The notes under the pieces were generated by a model. It searched no databases, was not told where the DNA came from, and was given only the letters and a program-made list of their open reading frames with translations. 9,570 bases of DNA from an uncultured Prosthecobacter sp. GTDB taxonomy: Bacteria > Verrucomicrobiota > Verrucomicrobiia > Verrucomicrobiales > Verrucomicrobiaceae. Location of the stretch: positions 1-9,570 of the forward strand of contig CALDGV010000091.1 in assembly GCA_937941745.1 (NCBI GenBank). Direction: 5' to 3'. The position numbers were made by a program, and so were the translations under genes. Shown piece by piece: positions 1 through 7,335 of this stretch; the stretch's first letter is position 1, and each line of letters opens with the position of its first letter.

Positions 1-1146
1 CGCAGCGTGCCGGCCGACCTCACGATGGCCTTCGACAGCATGAATGCCGAGTTCCCCCATGCGACCCAGCACGGCGATCTTGCGTCCTAGGTTTGTGAGC
101 CCAGCCAGCGCGGCAAGACCAGCCTTCATAGAATCCGGGTTCGCGTTGTAGGAGTCGTCGATGAAATGAATGCCGCCGATGGACTTCGTCTCCATGCGGC
201 CTCCGGTGAGCCTTGCGCCACGCAGGGCCTCGGCGATGTCGGCCGGTGGGATGCCATGCGCCCAGCCCATGCAGGCCGCCAGAGCAGCGTTGCCGACCAT
301 GTGTGTGCCGATGATGGGCAGGAAGGTTTCGACCACCTCACCAGAAAAATCGAGCTTGAAGGCCGTGCCTTCTGCCGTGGCACGCAGATCAAAAGCCCGG
401 ACATCACCAGCCTCCGTTCCCGCCCGGAACACCGTGGCCTGGCAGTGGCGGGCGATTAGGTCGGTGTATTTGTCATTGGCATTCAGCACCACGACTCCAT
501 CGCCATGCACATTCGCGGGCAGGGTGGCCTTTTCCCAGCCAATCGCATCCTGGCTGCCAAGGTATTCGATGTGGGCCAGGCCTACGTTGGTGACAATCGC
601 CGCATCAGGCAGGGCAATGTCCACAAGCACCTTGATCTCACCTGCATGGTTCATGCCCATCTCCACGACACCACAGTCATCCTCCTCATCGAACGACAGA
701 AGCGTCAATGGCACGCCAATGTGGTTGTTGAGGTTGCCCTGCGTGGCTCGGGTCTGGAACTTGCTGCCCATGACCACAGCCGTGAGGTCCTTGGTCGAGG
801 TCTTGCCGTTGCTTCCAGTGAGGCCGATGATCAAAGGCTGGAGCAACGACCGGTAGCCGCGGGCGAGATCCTGCAGGCCGGTGAGCGTGTCTTCCACCTC
901 GATCATGGCACAGGCTTCCGAAGCAACTCGCCTGCCCTTCTGCACCAGACAGGCCGTGGCTCCTGCGGCCGCCACCTGGGGCAGGAAGTCATGCGCATCG
1001 AACCGGTCGCCTTTCAAGGCGACGAAGAGGTCGCCCGGCTGCACCTTGCGCGAATCGGTGATGATCCGTGACACGAACAGGCTGCCACTGGCGGGCGTGC
1101 TGCCGTCCGCAAGCTGGGCAATCGTCTGGAGGTCGAGGGGCTTCAT
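1..1146 (-). CDS. murF: MurF, UDP-N-acetylmuramoyl-tripeptide--D-alanyl-D-alanine ligase (C-terminus missing)
   Basis: Cytoplasmic ATP-dependent ligase that adds D-Ala-D-Ala to UDP-MurNAc-tripeptide, the last cytoplasmic step in building the peptidoglycan pentapeptide. The frame is open for 382 codons from the ATG at 1146 and runs off the window; the family is usually about 450 residues, so roughly 70 C-terminal residues are missing. Visible motifs in order: N-terminal substrate-binding region with DSRKVQPGDLFVALKG, Mur ligase P-loop GLTGSNGKTSTK (about 108-119), VEMGMNHAGEI, TNVGLAHIE in the central domain, and the family signature DDSYNANPDSM (330-340) followed by VLGRMGELG and HREVG of the C-terminal domain. 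The order and DSYNANP motif distinguish it from MurC, MurD and MurE. The ATG overlaps the murE stop by four bases (ATGA) with no Shine-Dalgarno sequence, so translation is probably coupled to murE. Identity seen directly from motifs; very sure. Confidence 0.96.
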   Translation of the reverse strand, partial: MKPLDLQTIAQLADGSTPASGSLFVSRIITDSRKVQPGDLFVALKGDRFDAHDFLPQVAAAGATACLVQKGRRVASEACAMIEVEDTLTGLQDLARGYRSLLQPLIIGLTGSNGKTSTKDLTAVVMGSKFQTRATQGNLNNHIGVPLTLLSFDEEDDCGVVEMGMNHAGEIKVLVDIALPDAAIVTNVGLAHIEYLGSQDAIGWEKATLPANVHGDGVVVLNANDKYTDLIARHCQATVFRAGTEAGDVRAFDLRATAEGTAFKLDFSGEVVETFLPIIGTHMVGNAALAACMGWAHGIPPADIAEALRGARLTGGRMETKSIGGIHFIDDSYNANPDSMKAGLAALAGLTNLGRKIAVLGRMGELGIHAVEGHREVGRHAA

Positions 1147-2786
1147 CGCTGGGGCGGGGGACGACGTCCACCCGATGGGCGGCTGGAACGATCCGAAGAG
1201 TAGGGACGACCCGGCCGGTCATCAAAACGGGGCTGGCGTGGCGGAGGTCCGCCTTCTCGTGCCATGCGTTCAGCTTCACGTTCAGCCTCGCGCTCCTTGC
1301 GTTCAGCATCACGGTCACCGGTGATTTTAGACAAGAGATGCCTCACGACCCGGCGGTCATCAAAGTCATGCTTCACCCCCTGGATTTCCTGGTAGGTCTC
1401 ATGGCCTTTGCCCGCGATCAGAACGATGTCTCCATCGGCGGCGTTCTCCAGGGCAACTTTGATCGCCTCCTTTCGATCCACAATCGCCGCATGACTTTTG
1501 GGCCGTGCGAAGCCTTTGACGGCATCAGCGATGATAGTTTCGGGAGTTTCGCTCCGCGGATTGTCGCTGGTGACGATGCAGATGTCACTGCCGGACTCGG
1601 CGGCGTAAGCCATTTTGGGGCGCTTGGAGCGATCCCGGTCACCACCGCAGCCAAACACGGTGATGATGCGGCGCGGCTTGAGCGCCTTGATGCTCTTGAG
1701 GACATTCACCAAGGCGTCGGGCGTGTGGGCGTAGTCCACAAACACCTGGAAGCGGCTGTTGTCGCTCGTCACGCGCTCCAGGCGGCCTGGAACCTGAGGG
1801 GAGTTTTTCAGGTTGGCGATGGTTTCACGGAGATTCAAACCCGCAGAGTGGGCGGCGGCCAAGGCTCCGAGAGCATTGTAGATGTTGAAGTCGCCGATGA
1901 GCGGCAGACGGACCAGGAAGGAGCGGCCTTTGACCTCCAGCTCAAAAGTGGAGCCCGTCATGTCATAGCGCGGATTCACGGCGCGGTAGTCCGCACCCAC
2001 GCCGAAACCAAACTTCAGCACACGCCCCGTGCCCTCGTAGCGCTGGATGAGCTTGCGCCCCCAGGCATCATCCAGGTTCACCACGATGCTGCCCTTGGGC
2101 TGCGAGGCGATCATCTCAAACAACCGGACCTTGGCCACAAAATAGGCCTCCATGGTGCCGTGATAGTCGAGGTGGTCCTGCGTGAGGTTGGTGAACACAC
2201 CGGCTGCGAAGGGAAGACCAAAGACACGCTCCTGATCCAGGGCGTGGGAACTGACCTCCATGGCGCAGGCCTTGCAGCCATTGTCACGCATCTGTGCAAG
2301 CAGTCCCTGGATTTCGAGGGACTCCGGCGTGGTGTGCGTGGCCGGAACCTCCCGCCCACCGACATCGTAGGTCACGGTGCCCAGAAGGCCGCAACGCTTC
2401 TGCCCGGCGTTCATCAGGTGATGCATGAGGAAGGCCGTGGTGGTCTTGCCGTTTGTGCCTGTGACAGCCAGGATGGCGAGCTTTCTTGCAGGAAAATCAT
2501 GCAATGCGGCAGATCCCTGCGCGAGCGCGACGCGGGTCTGCTTCACATGCACCCACGGGACCTGGCAATCGTTCGGAGGAGCCTGCTCGGCGATGATGGC
2601 GGATGCGCCTCCGGCGATGGCTTTGTCGATATAGTCATGGCCGTCCGACTTCGAGCCACGAAGGGCGACAAAAGCGATGCCTGGAGCGGCTTTGCGTGAA
2701 TCGTAGGTGAGTTCGGAAACCTTCGTGTCCAGGCTTCCGCTGGTCACGGGCTTGTCAAAATGGGTGATGAGGTCGCGAAGAGTCAT
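1143..2786 (-). CDS. murE: MurE, UDP-MurNAc-L-Ala-D-Glu--2,6-diaminopimelate ligase, with Arg/Pro-rich tail
   Basis: Cytoplasmic ATP-dependent ligase that adds the third stem-peptide residue to UDP-MurNAc-L-Ala-D-Glu. It has 547 residues; E. coli MurE has 495. Seen in order: P-loop TGTNGKTTT (109-117), substrate loop HTTPESL (151-157), EVSSHAL (177-183), a lysine in YFVAKVRLF (K219) at the place of the family's carbamylated lysine, DYAHTPDAL (351-359), and DNPR (408-411) plus GKGHETYQ (459-466). In characterised MurE enzymes DNPR and the GKGHE segment bind meso-diaminopimelate, so this wall is inferred to be DAP-type rather than lysine-type. From about residue 490 the protein has an extra tail: a charged Glu/Arg stretch, then a Pro/Arg/Ser/Gly-rich, probably disordered end. 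Start ATG shares one base with the ftsI stop (TAATG) and has a strong ribosome binding site. Confidence 0.97.
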   Translation of the reverse strand: MTLRDLITHFDKPVTSGSLDTKVSELTYDSRKAAPGIAFVALRGSKSDGHDYIDKAIAGGASAIIAEQAPPNDCQVPWVHVKQTRVALAQGSAALHDFPARKLAILAVTGTNGKTTTAFLMHHLMNAGQKRCGLLGTVTYDVGGREVPATHTTPESLEIQGLLAQMRDNGCKACAMEVSSHALDQERVFGLPFAAGVFTNLTQDHLDYHGTMEAYFVAKVRLFEMIASQPKGSIVVNLDDAWGRKLIQRYEGTGRVLKFGFGVGADYRAVNPRYDMTGSTFELEVKGRSFLVRLPLIGDFNIYNALGALAAAHSAGLNLRETIANLKNSPQVPGRLERVTSDNSRFQVFVDYAHTPDALVNVLKSIKALKPRRIITVFGCGGDRDRSKRPKMAYAAESGSDICIVTSDNPRSETPETIIADAVKGFARPKSHAAIVDRKEAIKVALENAADGDIVLIAGKGHETYQEIQGVKHDFDDRRVVRHLLSKITGDRDAERKEREAEREAERMAREGGPPPRQPRFDDRPGRPYSSDRSSRPSGGRRPPPQR

Positions 2787-4690
2787 TATTCCTGTGCACC
2801 TCCTTCGAGGGCAAACGGGCGGCCAGGCCGCACGGAGAGTTGTTTGAGGACCTCGGCAGCGATTTCACCGAAGATCGGAGCCGCCACCTTACCGCCACCG
2901 ATGGCGGATTTGTCCTCGCACTTCGGGTAGTCGAGCACCACGACACATGCAATCTTGGGATCGTCGGCAGGTGCAAATCCTGCAAAAGAAGTGATCCACT
3001 GCCCCTCGGGGTAACCACCCTTCCGGATTAACTTGCCTTTTTTGTCGTAAATGGGGTTGTGCTCAGGGTCGTAGCGACGAGTGGTGCCCGTTTTGCCGGC
3101 CACGGAGAGGCCTTCCAGCTTCGCTCGGCTGCCCGTGCCCTCATCGACGACAAGCTGGAGCAGTTCACGCATGGTTTTGGCCGTCTGCCCTTTGCAAACC
3201 TGCCCCAGGACCTGTGGCGGCATGACCTCCACCTGACGACCTCCATCGCTGACAATGCGGTCAATGAGGCGTGGCTTCATGAGGATGCCGCCGTTCGCAA
3301 TCGCCCCATAGGCCATGGCCATCTGAATTGGCGTGCAGTTGACCTCGTAGCCGATCGGGAAGCGTGAATAGGTGGCGTTTGACCACTGCTTGTCATTGAT
3401 GTAGCCACGGCTTTCGCCATTGAGGTCAATGCCGGTGGGACGTCCAAACCCGAAGGCCTTCACGTAGTCGAGAAACTTCTCCTGGCCGAGCTTCTTGAAG
3501 ATCTTGAAGGTGCCGATGTTGCTGGAGTGCTTGAAGATGTCCGGCACAGGCACGATCCCCTGGGCCTTCAGGTCGTGCAGAGGCACTTTGAAGACAGGAT
3601 CCGTGTAGTCGCCCAGTTCGCAGTCGAAGGTGGAGCGGGTGGTGATGCGGCCCGAATCGAGAGCACCGGTGAACGCCACGACCTTGAAGGTGGAGCCGGG
3701 CTCGTAGGGCTCGTAGATGGCGAGGTTCTTCCAGTTCGTGCCCACGGGAGTGTTGCGGTCATGATCGGGACGAAAGCTCATGGCGAGCACCGAGCCGTCC
3801 TTCACATCCGTGACGACCGCCATGATCTTGTTCGGCTTCCACTGGAGGTTTGCCTGTTCGACAATGTGGTCCACGGCATCCTGCAGAGCCATGTCGATGG
3901 TCAGGTGCACGTCGCGTCCATGAACGGGGTCCTTGATCTCCCCCCGGTAGAGTGGGAGTTCACGGCCCTGCTTGTCATGCTCCACCTCAATGCTGCCCGG
4001 CGTGCCTCGAAGGATGCTTTCCTGGGTCTTTTCCACCCCACGCACCCCTCCTTTGCCCTCTTCGACACCGCCAACGATGAGCGCGAGGCGGTTCTCCGTC
4101 GGATAATGGCGGCGAATGGTGGACTGAACGTAAACACCCCGGATGTGGTGTTCCTTGAGAAGCGCCTTCCACTCCTTCGCATGATCTTCGGTCATCTTGT
4201 CGACCAGGATCTCGATCTGCTCCTTGGAGCGGATTTTGGCGATCGCCTCATCCTTGGAGATGCCCAGCTTCGGAGCCACGCACGTGGCGACATGCTCCTG
4301 ATATGCCGCGATGATCTGCTCTTTGCTCAGCCCCATCGTGCTGGGGAAGGGATACTTGGCGTCGCGCATGTCCGCGATGGCCATGCGGGCACTGAGTAGT
4401 TCATGCAGATGCACGCGGTTCGTGGCCACATGGAAAATCTCCTCATCGTACGCCAGGTAGCGGCCGCTGAGGTCCTTGATGGATCCGCGCTGGGCGGGCA
4501 GAGGGCGGGTTTCCCGAAATTTGCGGGAGGCCTCCTCGGCCAGGGCCGGACCGCGCTTCAGATGCAGGTCGTAGAGCCGCCAGGACACGATGGAAAAGCC
4601 CAGAGTGAGCAGGCATGTGGCGAACATCATGCGGCTGACAAGCGGGCGATCCAGGCGGATCTGGCGGTGGTTTGGCGGCGGAGGCATCAT
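2786..4690 (-). CDS. ftsI: FtsI/PBP2B-like class B penicillin-binding protein (septal transpeptidase)
   Basis: Membrane-anchored D,D-transpeptidase that crosslinks septal peptidoglycan and works with FtsW and the FtsQLB complex in the divisome. Its 634 residues compare with 588 in E. coli FtsI. One membrane segment follows a basic N-terminus (about 21-38), then the class B dimerisation region (from about 60, with LPAQRGSIKDLSGRYLA) and the transpeptidase domain (about 285-615). All three active-site motifs are present: SxxK as STFK with nucleophile S333, SxN as SSN (389-391), and KTGT (533-536). The sequence ends soon after the catalytic domain, so there are no PASTA repeats. About 27 residues separate KTGT from the conserved WITSFAGFAP segment. 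The ATG at 4690 overlaps the ftsL-like stop by four bases; a second ATG follows directly at 4687, so the exact first residue is uncertain. FtsI rather than the elongation enzyme PBP2 is chosen because of its position in the dcw cluster. Confidence 0.95.
   Translation of the reverse strand: MMPPPPNHRQIRLDRPLVSRMMFATCLLTLGFSIVSWRLYDLHLKRGPALAEEASRKFRETRPLPAQRGSIKDLSGRYLAYDEEIFHVATNRVHLHELLSARMAIADMRDAKYPFPSTMGLSKEQIIAAYQEHVATCVAPKLGISKDEAIAKIRSKEQIEILVDKMTEDHAKEWKALLKEHHIRGVYVQSTIRRHYPTENRLALIVGGVEEGKGGVRGVEKTQESILRGTPGSIEVEHDKQGRELPLYRGEIKDPVHGRDVHLTIDMALQDAVDHIVEQANLQWKPNKIMAVVTDVKDGSVLAMSFRPDHDRNTPVGTNWKNLAIYEPYEPGSTFKVVAFTGALDSGRITTRSTFDCELGDYTDPVFKVPLHDLKAQGIVPVPDIFKHSSNIGTFKIFKKLGQEKFLDYVKAFGFGRPTGIDLNGESRGYINDKQWSNATYSRFPIGYEVNCTPIQMAMAYGAIANGGILMKPRLIDRIVSDGGRQVEVMPPQVLGQVCKGQTAKTMRELLQLVVDEGTGSRAKLEGLSVAGKTGTTRRYDPEHNPIYDKKGKLIRKGGYPEGQWITSFAGFAPADDPKIACVVVLDYPKCEDKSAIGGGKVAAPIFGEIAAEVLKQLSVRPGRPFALEGGAQE
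2798..2805 (-). promoter_or_regulatory. Strong Shine-Dalgarno sequence for murE, inside the end of ftsI
   Basis: On the minus strand the sequence AAGGAGGT lies 11 bases before the murE ATG at 2786 and inside the last codons of ftsI. It is a full match to the anti-Shine-Dalgarno end of 16S rRNA and supports the chosen murE start. It is the only strong one I see at any gene start in the window; the other dcw junctions rely on ATGA overlaps. Confidence 0.8.
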
Positions 4691-5040
4691 GGCGTGCTGA
4701 GCTCGGCTTGAGCGACCGTTTTGGCCGCAGGGATGGGTTTGAGACGAATGATGGAGCGCGTCTGTGGATTGATCTTCTGCAGCCAGGTGCCCTTGGCCTG
4801 CAGGATGGGTTGCACCTTGGCTCCATCGAGCATCTGGTCGATCTTCCTCTCGAGGTTCGTGATCTCAATGTTCAACAGGCGCATGTCCTGCTCCACCTGG
4901 CGCTGCTGCTCCGCGAGGGTGGCGATGCGGTTCTTGTTCACCACCACGCTCAGCGCAGCCACCAGCACAAAGCCGCAGACAACCAGGACGACCGTGACCA
5001 GCGGCAGCCCGATTTTGTTGCGGTATTGGTTTCGCTTCAT
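4687..5040 (-). CDS. ftsL: FtsL-like bitopic cell division protein
   Basis: Small protein of 117 residues with the architecture of FtsL: a short basic cytoplasmic N-terminus (MKRNQYRNKIG), one strongly hydrophobic segment (about 11-34), then a heptad-like region rich in Glu, Gln, Leu and Arg (about 38-70) suggesting a periplasmic coiled coil, and a short Pro/Ala tail. FtsL family proteins pair with FtsB and FtsQ and activate FtsWI. Sequence conservation in this family is very low, so the call rests on topology and on its place between rsmH and ftsI, where ftsL normally sits. The frame is open upstream to 5181, but the ATG at 5040 is preferred because it forms an ATGA overlap with the rsmH stop and leaves the membrane segment near the N-terminus. 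No Shine-Dalgarno sequence precedes it; coupling to rsmH is likely. It could also be named FtsB/DivIC-like. Confidence 0.75.
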   Translation of the reverse strand: MKRNQYRNKIGLPLVTVVLVVCGFVLVAALSVVVNKNRIATLAEQQRQVEQDMRLLNIEITNLERKIDQMLDGAKVQPILQAKGTWLQKINPQTRSIIRLKPIPAAKTVAQAELSTP

Positions 5041-5996
5041 GCTGCTGGCAGGCGCTCGGCGGCGCGCAGGCGCGCGCTTCGGGCGCGGGGATTGAGATGG
5101 AGCTCCTGCTCCGAAGCCTCCACCGGCTTCTTCGTGATCAACTTCAGGCAGTACTGGGGATTGGGTTTCGGAGCGGGCCATTCGGGGCGGTCGATGAAAG
5201 GGGCTGCGTAGTTTTGGAAGGCTTGCTTGACGATGCGGTCCTCAATGCTGTGGAAGCTGATGACCACGAGGCGACCGCCTGGCTTGAGCCACTTCGGCGC
5301 TTCAGCGAGAAACTCACGGAGGGCGGGCAGTTCGGAGTTCACTTCACACCGCAGGGCCTGAAAGGTCAGGGTGGCAGGGTGCTTCTTGCCCTGCTTCGGG
5401 CAGACGCGCGCGATCATCTCCGCAAGCTGGAGCGTGCTTGTGAAAGGCTTCTTCACCCGATCCTGGCAGATCGCACGGGCGATGCGGCGGGCGTTTTGCT
5501 CTTCAGCGTTTTCACGCAGGATGCGCTCGATGTCCTCCTGAGGCCAGGTGTTGACGATGTCGGCGGCGGTGAGGGCGGCACCCTTGTCCATTCGCATGTC
5601 CAGCGGGCCTTCTTTGGCGAAGGAAAAGCCACGCTCGGCCGCGTCCAGGTGCCGGCTGCTGACGCCGATGTCGATCAACATGCCATCGAGCCCACCGACA
5701 CCTGCTTCCGAAAGCACGGAGGCGAAGTTGCGAAAATTCCCCTTCAGTGCGCAGAAGCGTGAACCATATGGAGCCAGCCGTGCACGGGCATAAGCCAGGG
5801 CCTCGTCATCTTGATCCATGGCCACAATGTCTGCTCCCTGCTGCAGGAGCGCCTCGGTATGGCCTCCACCGCCCAGGGTGCCGTCGAAAATGAGCTTGCC
5901 AGCCGCAGGCTGGAGGGCATCCAGCACCTCCTGAAGCAGCACTGGCAGATGGTAAAAGGGCAGGTCGCGCTGGTTGGGCGGGGTGTCTTCGGGCAT
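5037..5996 (-). CDS. rsmH: RsmH (MraW), 16S rRNA (cytosine-1402 N4)-methyltransferase
   Basis: Cytoplasmic SAM-dependent methyltransferase that methylates N4 of C1402 in the 16S rRNA decoding centre; the gene typically heads dcw clusters. With the ATG at 5996 the product is 319 residues, close to the 313 of E. coli RsmH. Motifs in this numbering: YHLPVLLQEVLDAL (about 15-28), the SAM-binding loop DGTLGGGGHTEALL (38-51), DIGVSSRHLD (109-118), RGFSFAKEGPLDMRMD (122-137) and SFHSIEDRIVKQAF (247-260). The frame stays open upstream for another 72 codons to an ATG at 6212, with further ATGs at 6155, 6074 and 6062. The extension has no family resemblance that I recognise, and I favour 5996 because the conserved N-terminus begins just after it. 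A GGAGG sits 16 bases upstream, rather far for a ribosome site, so the start is not settled. It overlaps the ftsL-like gene by four bases. Confidence 0.95.
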   Translation of the reverse strand: MPEDTPPNQRDLPFYHLPVLLQEVLDALQPAAGKLIFDGTLGGGGHTEALLQQGADIVAMDQDDEALAYARARLAPYGSRFCALKGNFRNFASVLSEAGVGGLDGMLIDIGVSSRHLDAAERGFSFAKEGPLDMRMDKGAALTAADIVNTWPQEDIERILRENAEEQNARRIARAICQDRVKKPFTSTLQLAEMIARVCPKQGKKHPATLTFQALRCEVNSELPALREFLAEAPKWLKPGGRLVVISFHSIEDRIVKQAFQNYAAPFIDRPEWPAPKPNPQYCLKLITKKPVEASEQELHLNPRARSARLRAAERLPAA

Positions 5997-6265
5997 ATCA
6001 GGCTTGGGTCCGCCTCCGGTTTGCGCATGTCTTGGGGTGAGCTGACCACGTCCCCAAGGCATCAAATCATCCATGGCATCCGCTGCCCCAAACCAGGGCC
6101 AGGTACCGACCTGGAAAAGCCTCCGAGCTGCCTTCACCCGGCTTCTGAGAGCCATGGCAAGGCCTGGCAGCACCGCGATTGGCGAGTCGGGGATAGCACA
6201 GGCGGGAGACATGGCTTAAGAGGGAGGTTAGGAGAGCGCGTGAAGGATCTAAAGCATTGATAGTT

Positions 6266-6285
6266 CCAAAATTTTGATATTTTGG
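6266..6285. repeat. Inverted repeat CCAAAAT / ATTTTGG near the predicted dcw transcription start
   Basis: Perfect seven-base arms CCAAAAT (6266-6272) and ATTTTGG (6279-6285) flank a six-base centre; a smaller palindrome CAAAATTTTG lies within it. It sits just downstream of the candidate -10 box on the minus strand, where an operator would block transcription. It is AT-rich and could also be chance in an AT-rich island. Confidence 0.4.
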
Positions 6286-6291
6286 ATGTGT

Positions 6292-6320
6292 TTAATACAA
6301 AGAGCGCGACTCCATAGCAA
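6292..6320 (-). promoter_or_regulatory. Candidate sigma-70 type promoter of the dcw operon
   Basis: On the minus strand, TTGCTA (6320-6315) and TATTAA (6297-6292) are separated by 17 bases, each matching four of six positions of the -35 and -10 consensus. They lie in the AT-rich island upstream of rsmH. Predicted initiation near 6285 would give a leader of about 290 bases to the 5996 start, or about 73 bases to the 6212 start. Seen as a pattern only; promoter consensus in this organism is unknown. Confidence 0.4.
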
Positions 6321-6337
6321 TCGTAGAGTTCGGGTTT

Positions 6338-6367
6338 TCACTCAAAAGTGAGTCTCAAAAATTGAGA
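6338..6367. repeat. Two adjacent related palindromes upstream of the dcw promoter
   Basis: TCACT-CAAA-AGTGA (6338-6351) and TCTCAA-AAA-TTGAGA (6353-6367) are both perfect inverted repeats, separated by one base. Both contain CTCAAAA, repeated at a 14-base distance (6341 and 6355). They lie just upstream of the candidate -35 box for the minus-strand operon, a usual place for an activator or for cooperative repressor dimers. Function is inferred from arrangement only. Confidence 0.45.
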
Positions 6368-6413
6368 TCAAATGAACACATCACCAAATCATTCGCCCCA
6401 ACTTCGAGGCTGT

Positions 6414-6432
6414 TGAGCTTCGACCGAGCTCA
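6414..6432 (-). terminator. Weak hairpin after lysR, doubtful terminator
   Basis: Ten bases after the lysR stop the minus strand can fold TGAGCT-CGGTCGA-AGCTCA, six pairs with a seven-base loop. There is no following T-run, so intrinsic termination is doubtful and read-through towards rsmH is possible. Confidence 0.2.
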
Positions 6433-6441
6433 CCCTCGGGC

Positions 6442-7335
6442 TTAGCGGCTCAAGTCCCCTGCCCGTTTCAGCTCTTCCACGAAAACCGCCAGGATGGGGT
6501 CCGGCGGCTGAGCGCGTTCGATCAGACCGGCTGAAATCAGCACGGGTTCGGGCGGTGACTCGAAAGACTTCAGGATCACGCGCTCGGGAATGAGACAGGC
6601 GATCCTCTCTACGACGAGGGCGATGCCAAGCCCTGCTTCGACCGCACTGATGAGGCTGTTCACACCATCGCACTCGGTGGCGATGCGAGCATTGATTCCC
6701 TGGCCTTTGAACCACGAAGCGACGAGCGACCAGTAATCTGGGTAGTCGCGCTGGCTGTAAACAACGAGCCGTTGGTTGTTCAGATCCTGGGGGGTCAGGA
6801 CCTCCCGGGAGGTCAGCGGGTGCTGCCGGGCCATGGCCACACGCCAGGCCTGCTTCTGAACCTGGGTCCAGGCGATCCCCGGAGCCTCTTTGACAGGAGG
6901 AACCGTGACAATCACATCCAGCAAACCTTTCTGCAGCCCCTCGAGCATCTCCAGGCTGCTCAGGTCACTGAGTTCGACACGGACTCTGGGATGCAGCTGG
7001 GTGAAAGCCTCCATCGCAGGCACCAGGATTCCCGCCGTCAGCGACGGTGAATACCCCACACGAATCGTCTGAGCCTTCACAGAGGCCTTGATGCGCTGCT
7101 CAAGCAGGTCTGCCCGTTCGATCAATCCCCGCCCCTCCCGCAGGAGCAGTTCGCCCGCTGGGGTCAGGGAAAAAGAATGCGCGCCACGTTCCAGCAGCAG
7201 CACCCCAAGGTCGTCTTCCAGGCTCTTGATCTGCCGGCTGAGCGCAGGCTGGGTCAGGTTAAGCCGTGCTGCCGCCTTGCTGATGTTGCCGTCCTCGGCG
7301 GCGGCGATGAAGGAGCGGAGCAGGCGGAGTTCCAT
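6442..7335 (-). CDS. LysR-type transcriptional regulator
   Basis: DNA-binding regulator of 297 residues, normal for the family. The N-terminal winged helix-turn-helix is clear: LRLLRSFIAAAEDGNISKAA (3-22) followed by the recognition helix in ARLNLTQPALSRQIKSLEDDLG (23-44) and the wing LLERGAHSFSLTPAGE. A linker helix leads to the effector-binding domain (about 90-297) starting IRVGYSPSLTAGILVPAM, with the typical GLGIALV segment near 235-241. LysR regulators usually bind as tetramers at a divergent promoter and respond to a small molecule; the ligand cannot be read from the sequence. It is divergent from the pirin operon with 87 bases between, so that operon is its likely target. It also points towards the dcw operon, but a 445-base gap with its own promoter candidate argues against shared control. 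No Shine-Dalgarno sequence precedes the ATG. Confidence 0.93.
   Translation of the reverse strand: MELRLLRSFIAAAEDGNISKAAARLNLTQPALSRQIKSLEDDLGVLLLERGAHSFSLTPAGELLLREGRGLIERADLLEQRIKASVKAQTIRVGYSPSLTAGILVPAMEAFTQLHPRVRVELSDLSSLEMLEGLQKGLLDVIVTVPPVKEAPGIAWTQVQKQAWRVAMARQHPLTSREVLTPQDLNNQRLVVYSQRDYPDYWSLVASWFKGQGINARIATECDGVNSLISAVEAGLGIALVVERIACLIPERVILKSFESPPEPVLISAGLIERAQPPDPILAVFVEELKRAGDLSR

Larger units (their letters stand above)
5997..6441. other. Non-coding stretch between lysR and rsmH: AT-rich core and long rsmH leader
   Basis: This 445-base stretch lacks a gene that I can support. The half next to rsmH (5997-6212) is GC-rich and in frame with rsmH, so it may be a leader or an N-terminal extension; it contains perfect hairpins at 6031-6058 (CTTGGGG/CCCCAAG) and 6099-6114 (CCAGGT/ACCTGG). 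The middle (about 6245-6380) is clearly richer in A and T than its surroundings and carries the candidate dcw promoter and three small palindromes. The part just after the lysR stop (6414-6432) can form a six-pair hairpin but has no T-run. No mraZ, which commonly precedes rsmH, is present here. Confidence 0.7.

Noticed and set aside
170..856. Open frame of 228 codons on the plus strand
   Set aside because: Antisense to murF, which shows P-loop and DSYNANP motifs throughout this region.
1068..2699. Open frame of 543 codons on the plus strand
   Set aside because: It lies opposite murE, whose motifs are unmistakable; the frame is open because of GC-rich codon use and has no recognisable domain.
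3527..4399. Open frame of 290 codons on the plus strand
   Set aside because: Antisense to ftsI, which has all three transpeptidase motifs; no independent evidence for a gene.
5041..5181. Upstream in-frame extension of the ftsL-like gene to an ATG at 5181
   Set aside because: It would overlap the conserved end of rsmH by 145 bases and place 47 residues of Pro/Arg-rich sequence before the membrane segment; the ATGA overlap at 5040 is far more typical.
5997..6212. Upstream 72-codon extension of rsmH as genuine protein
   Set aside because: It has no recognised similarity to RsmH, mixed third positions and no ribosome site at 6212. Kept as an open possibility but not annotated as coding.
5997..6441. 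A degraded mraZ or MraZ-binding TGGG repeats upstream of rsmH
   Set aside because: No MraZ-like protein is readable in any frame. TGGG occurs a few times but not as regularly spaced direct repeats.
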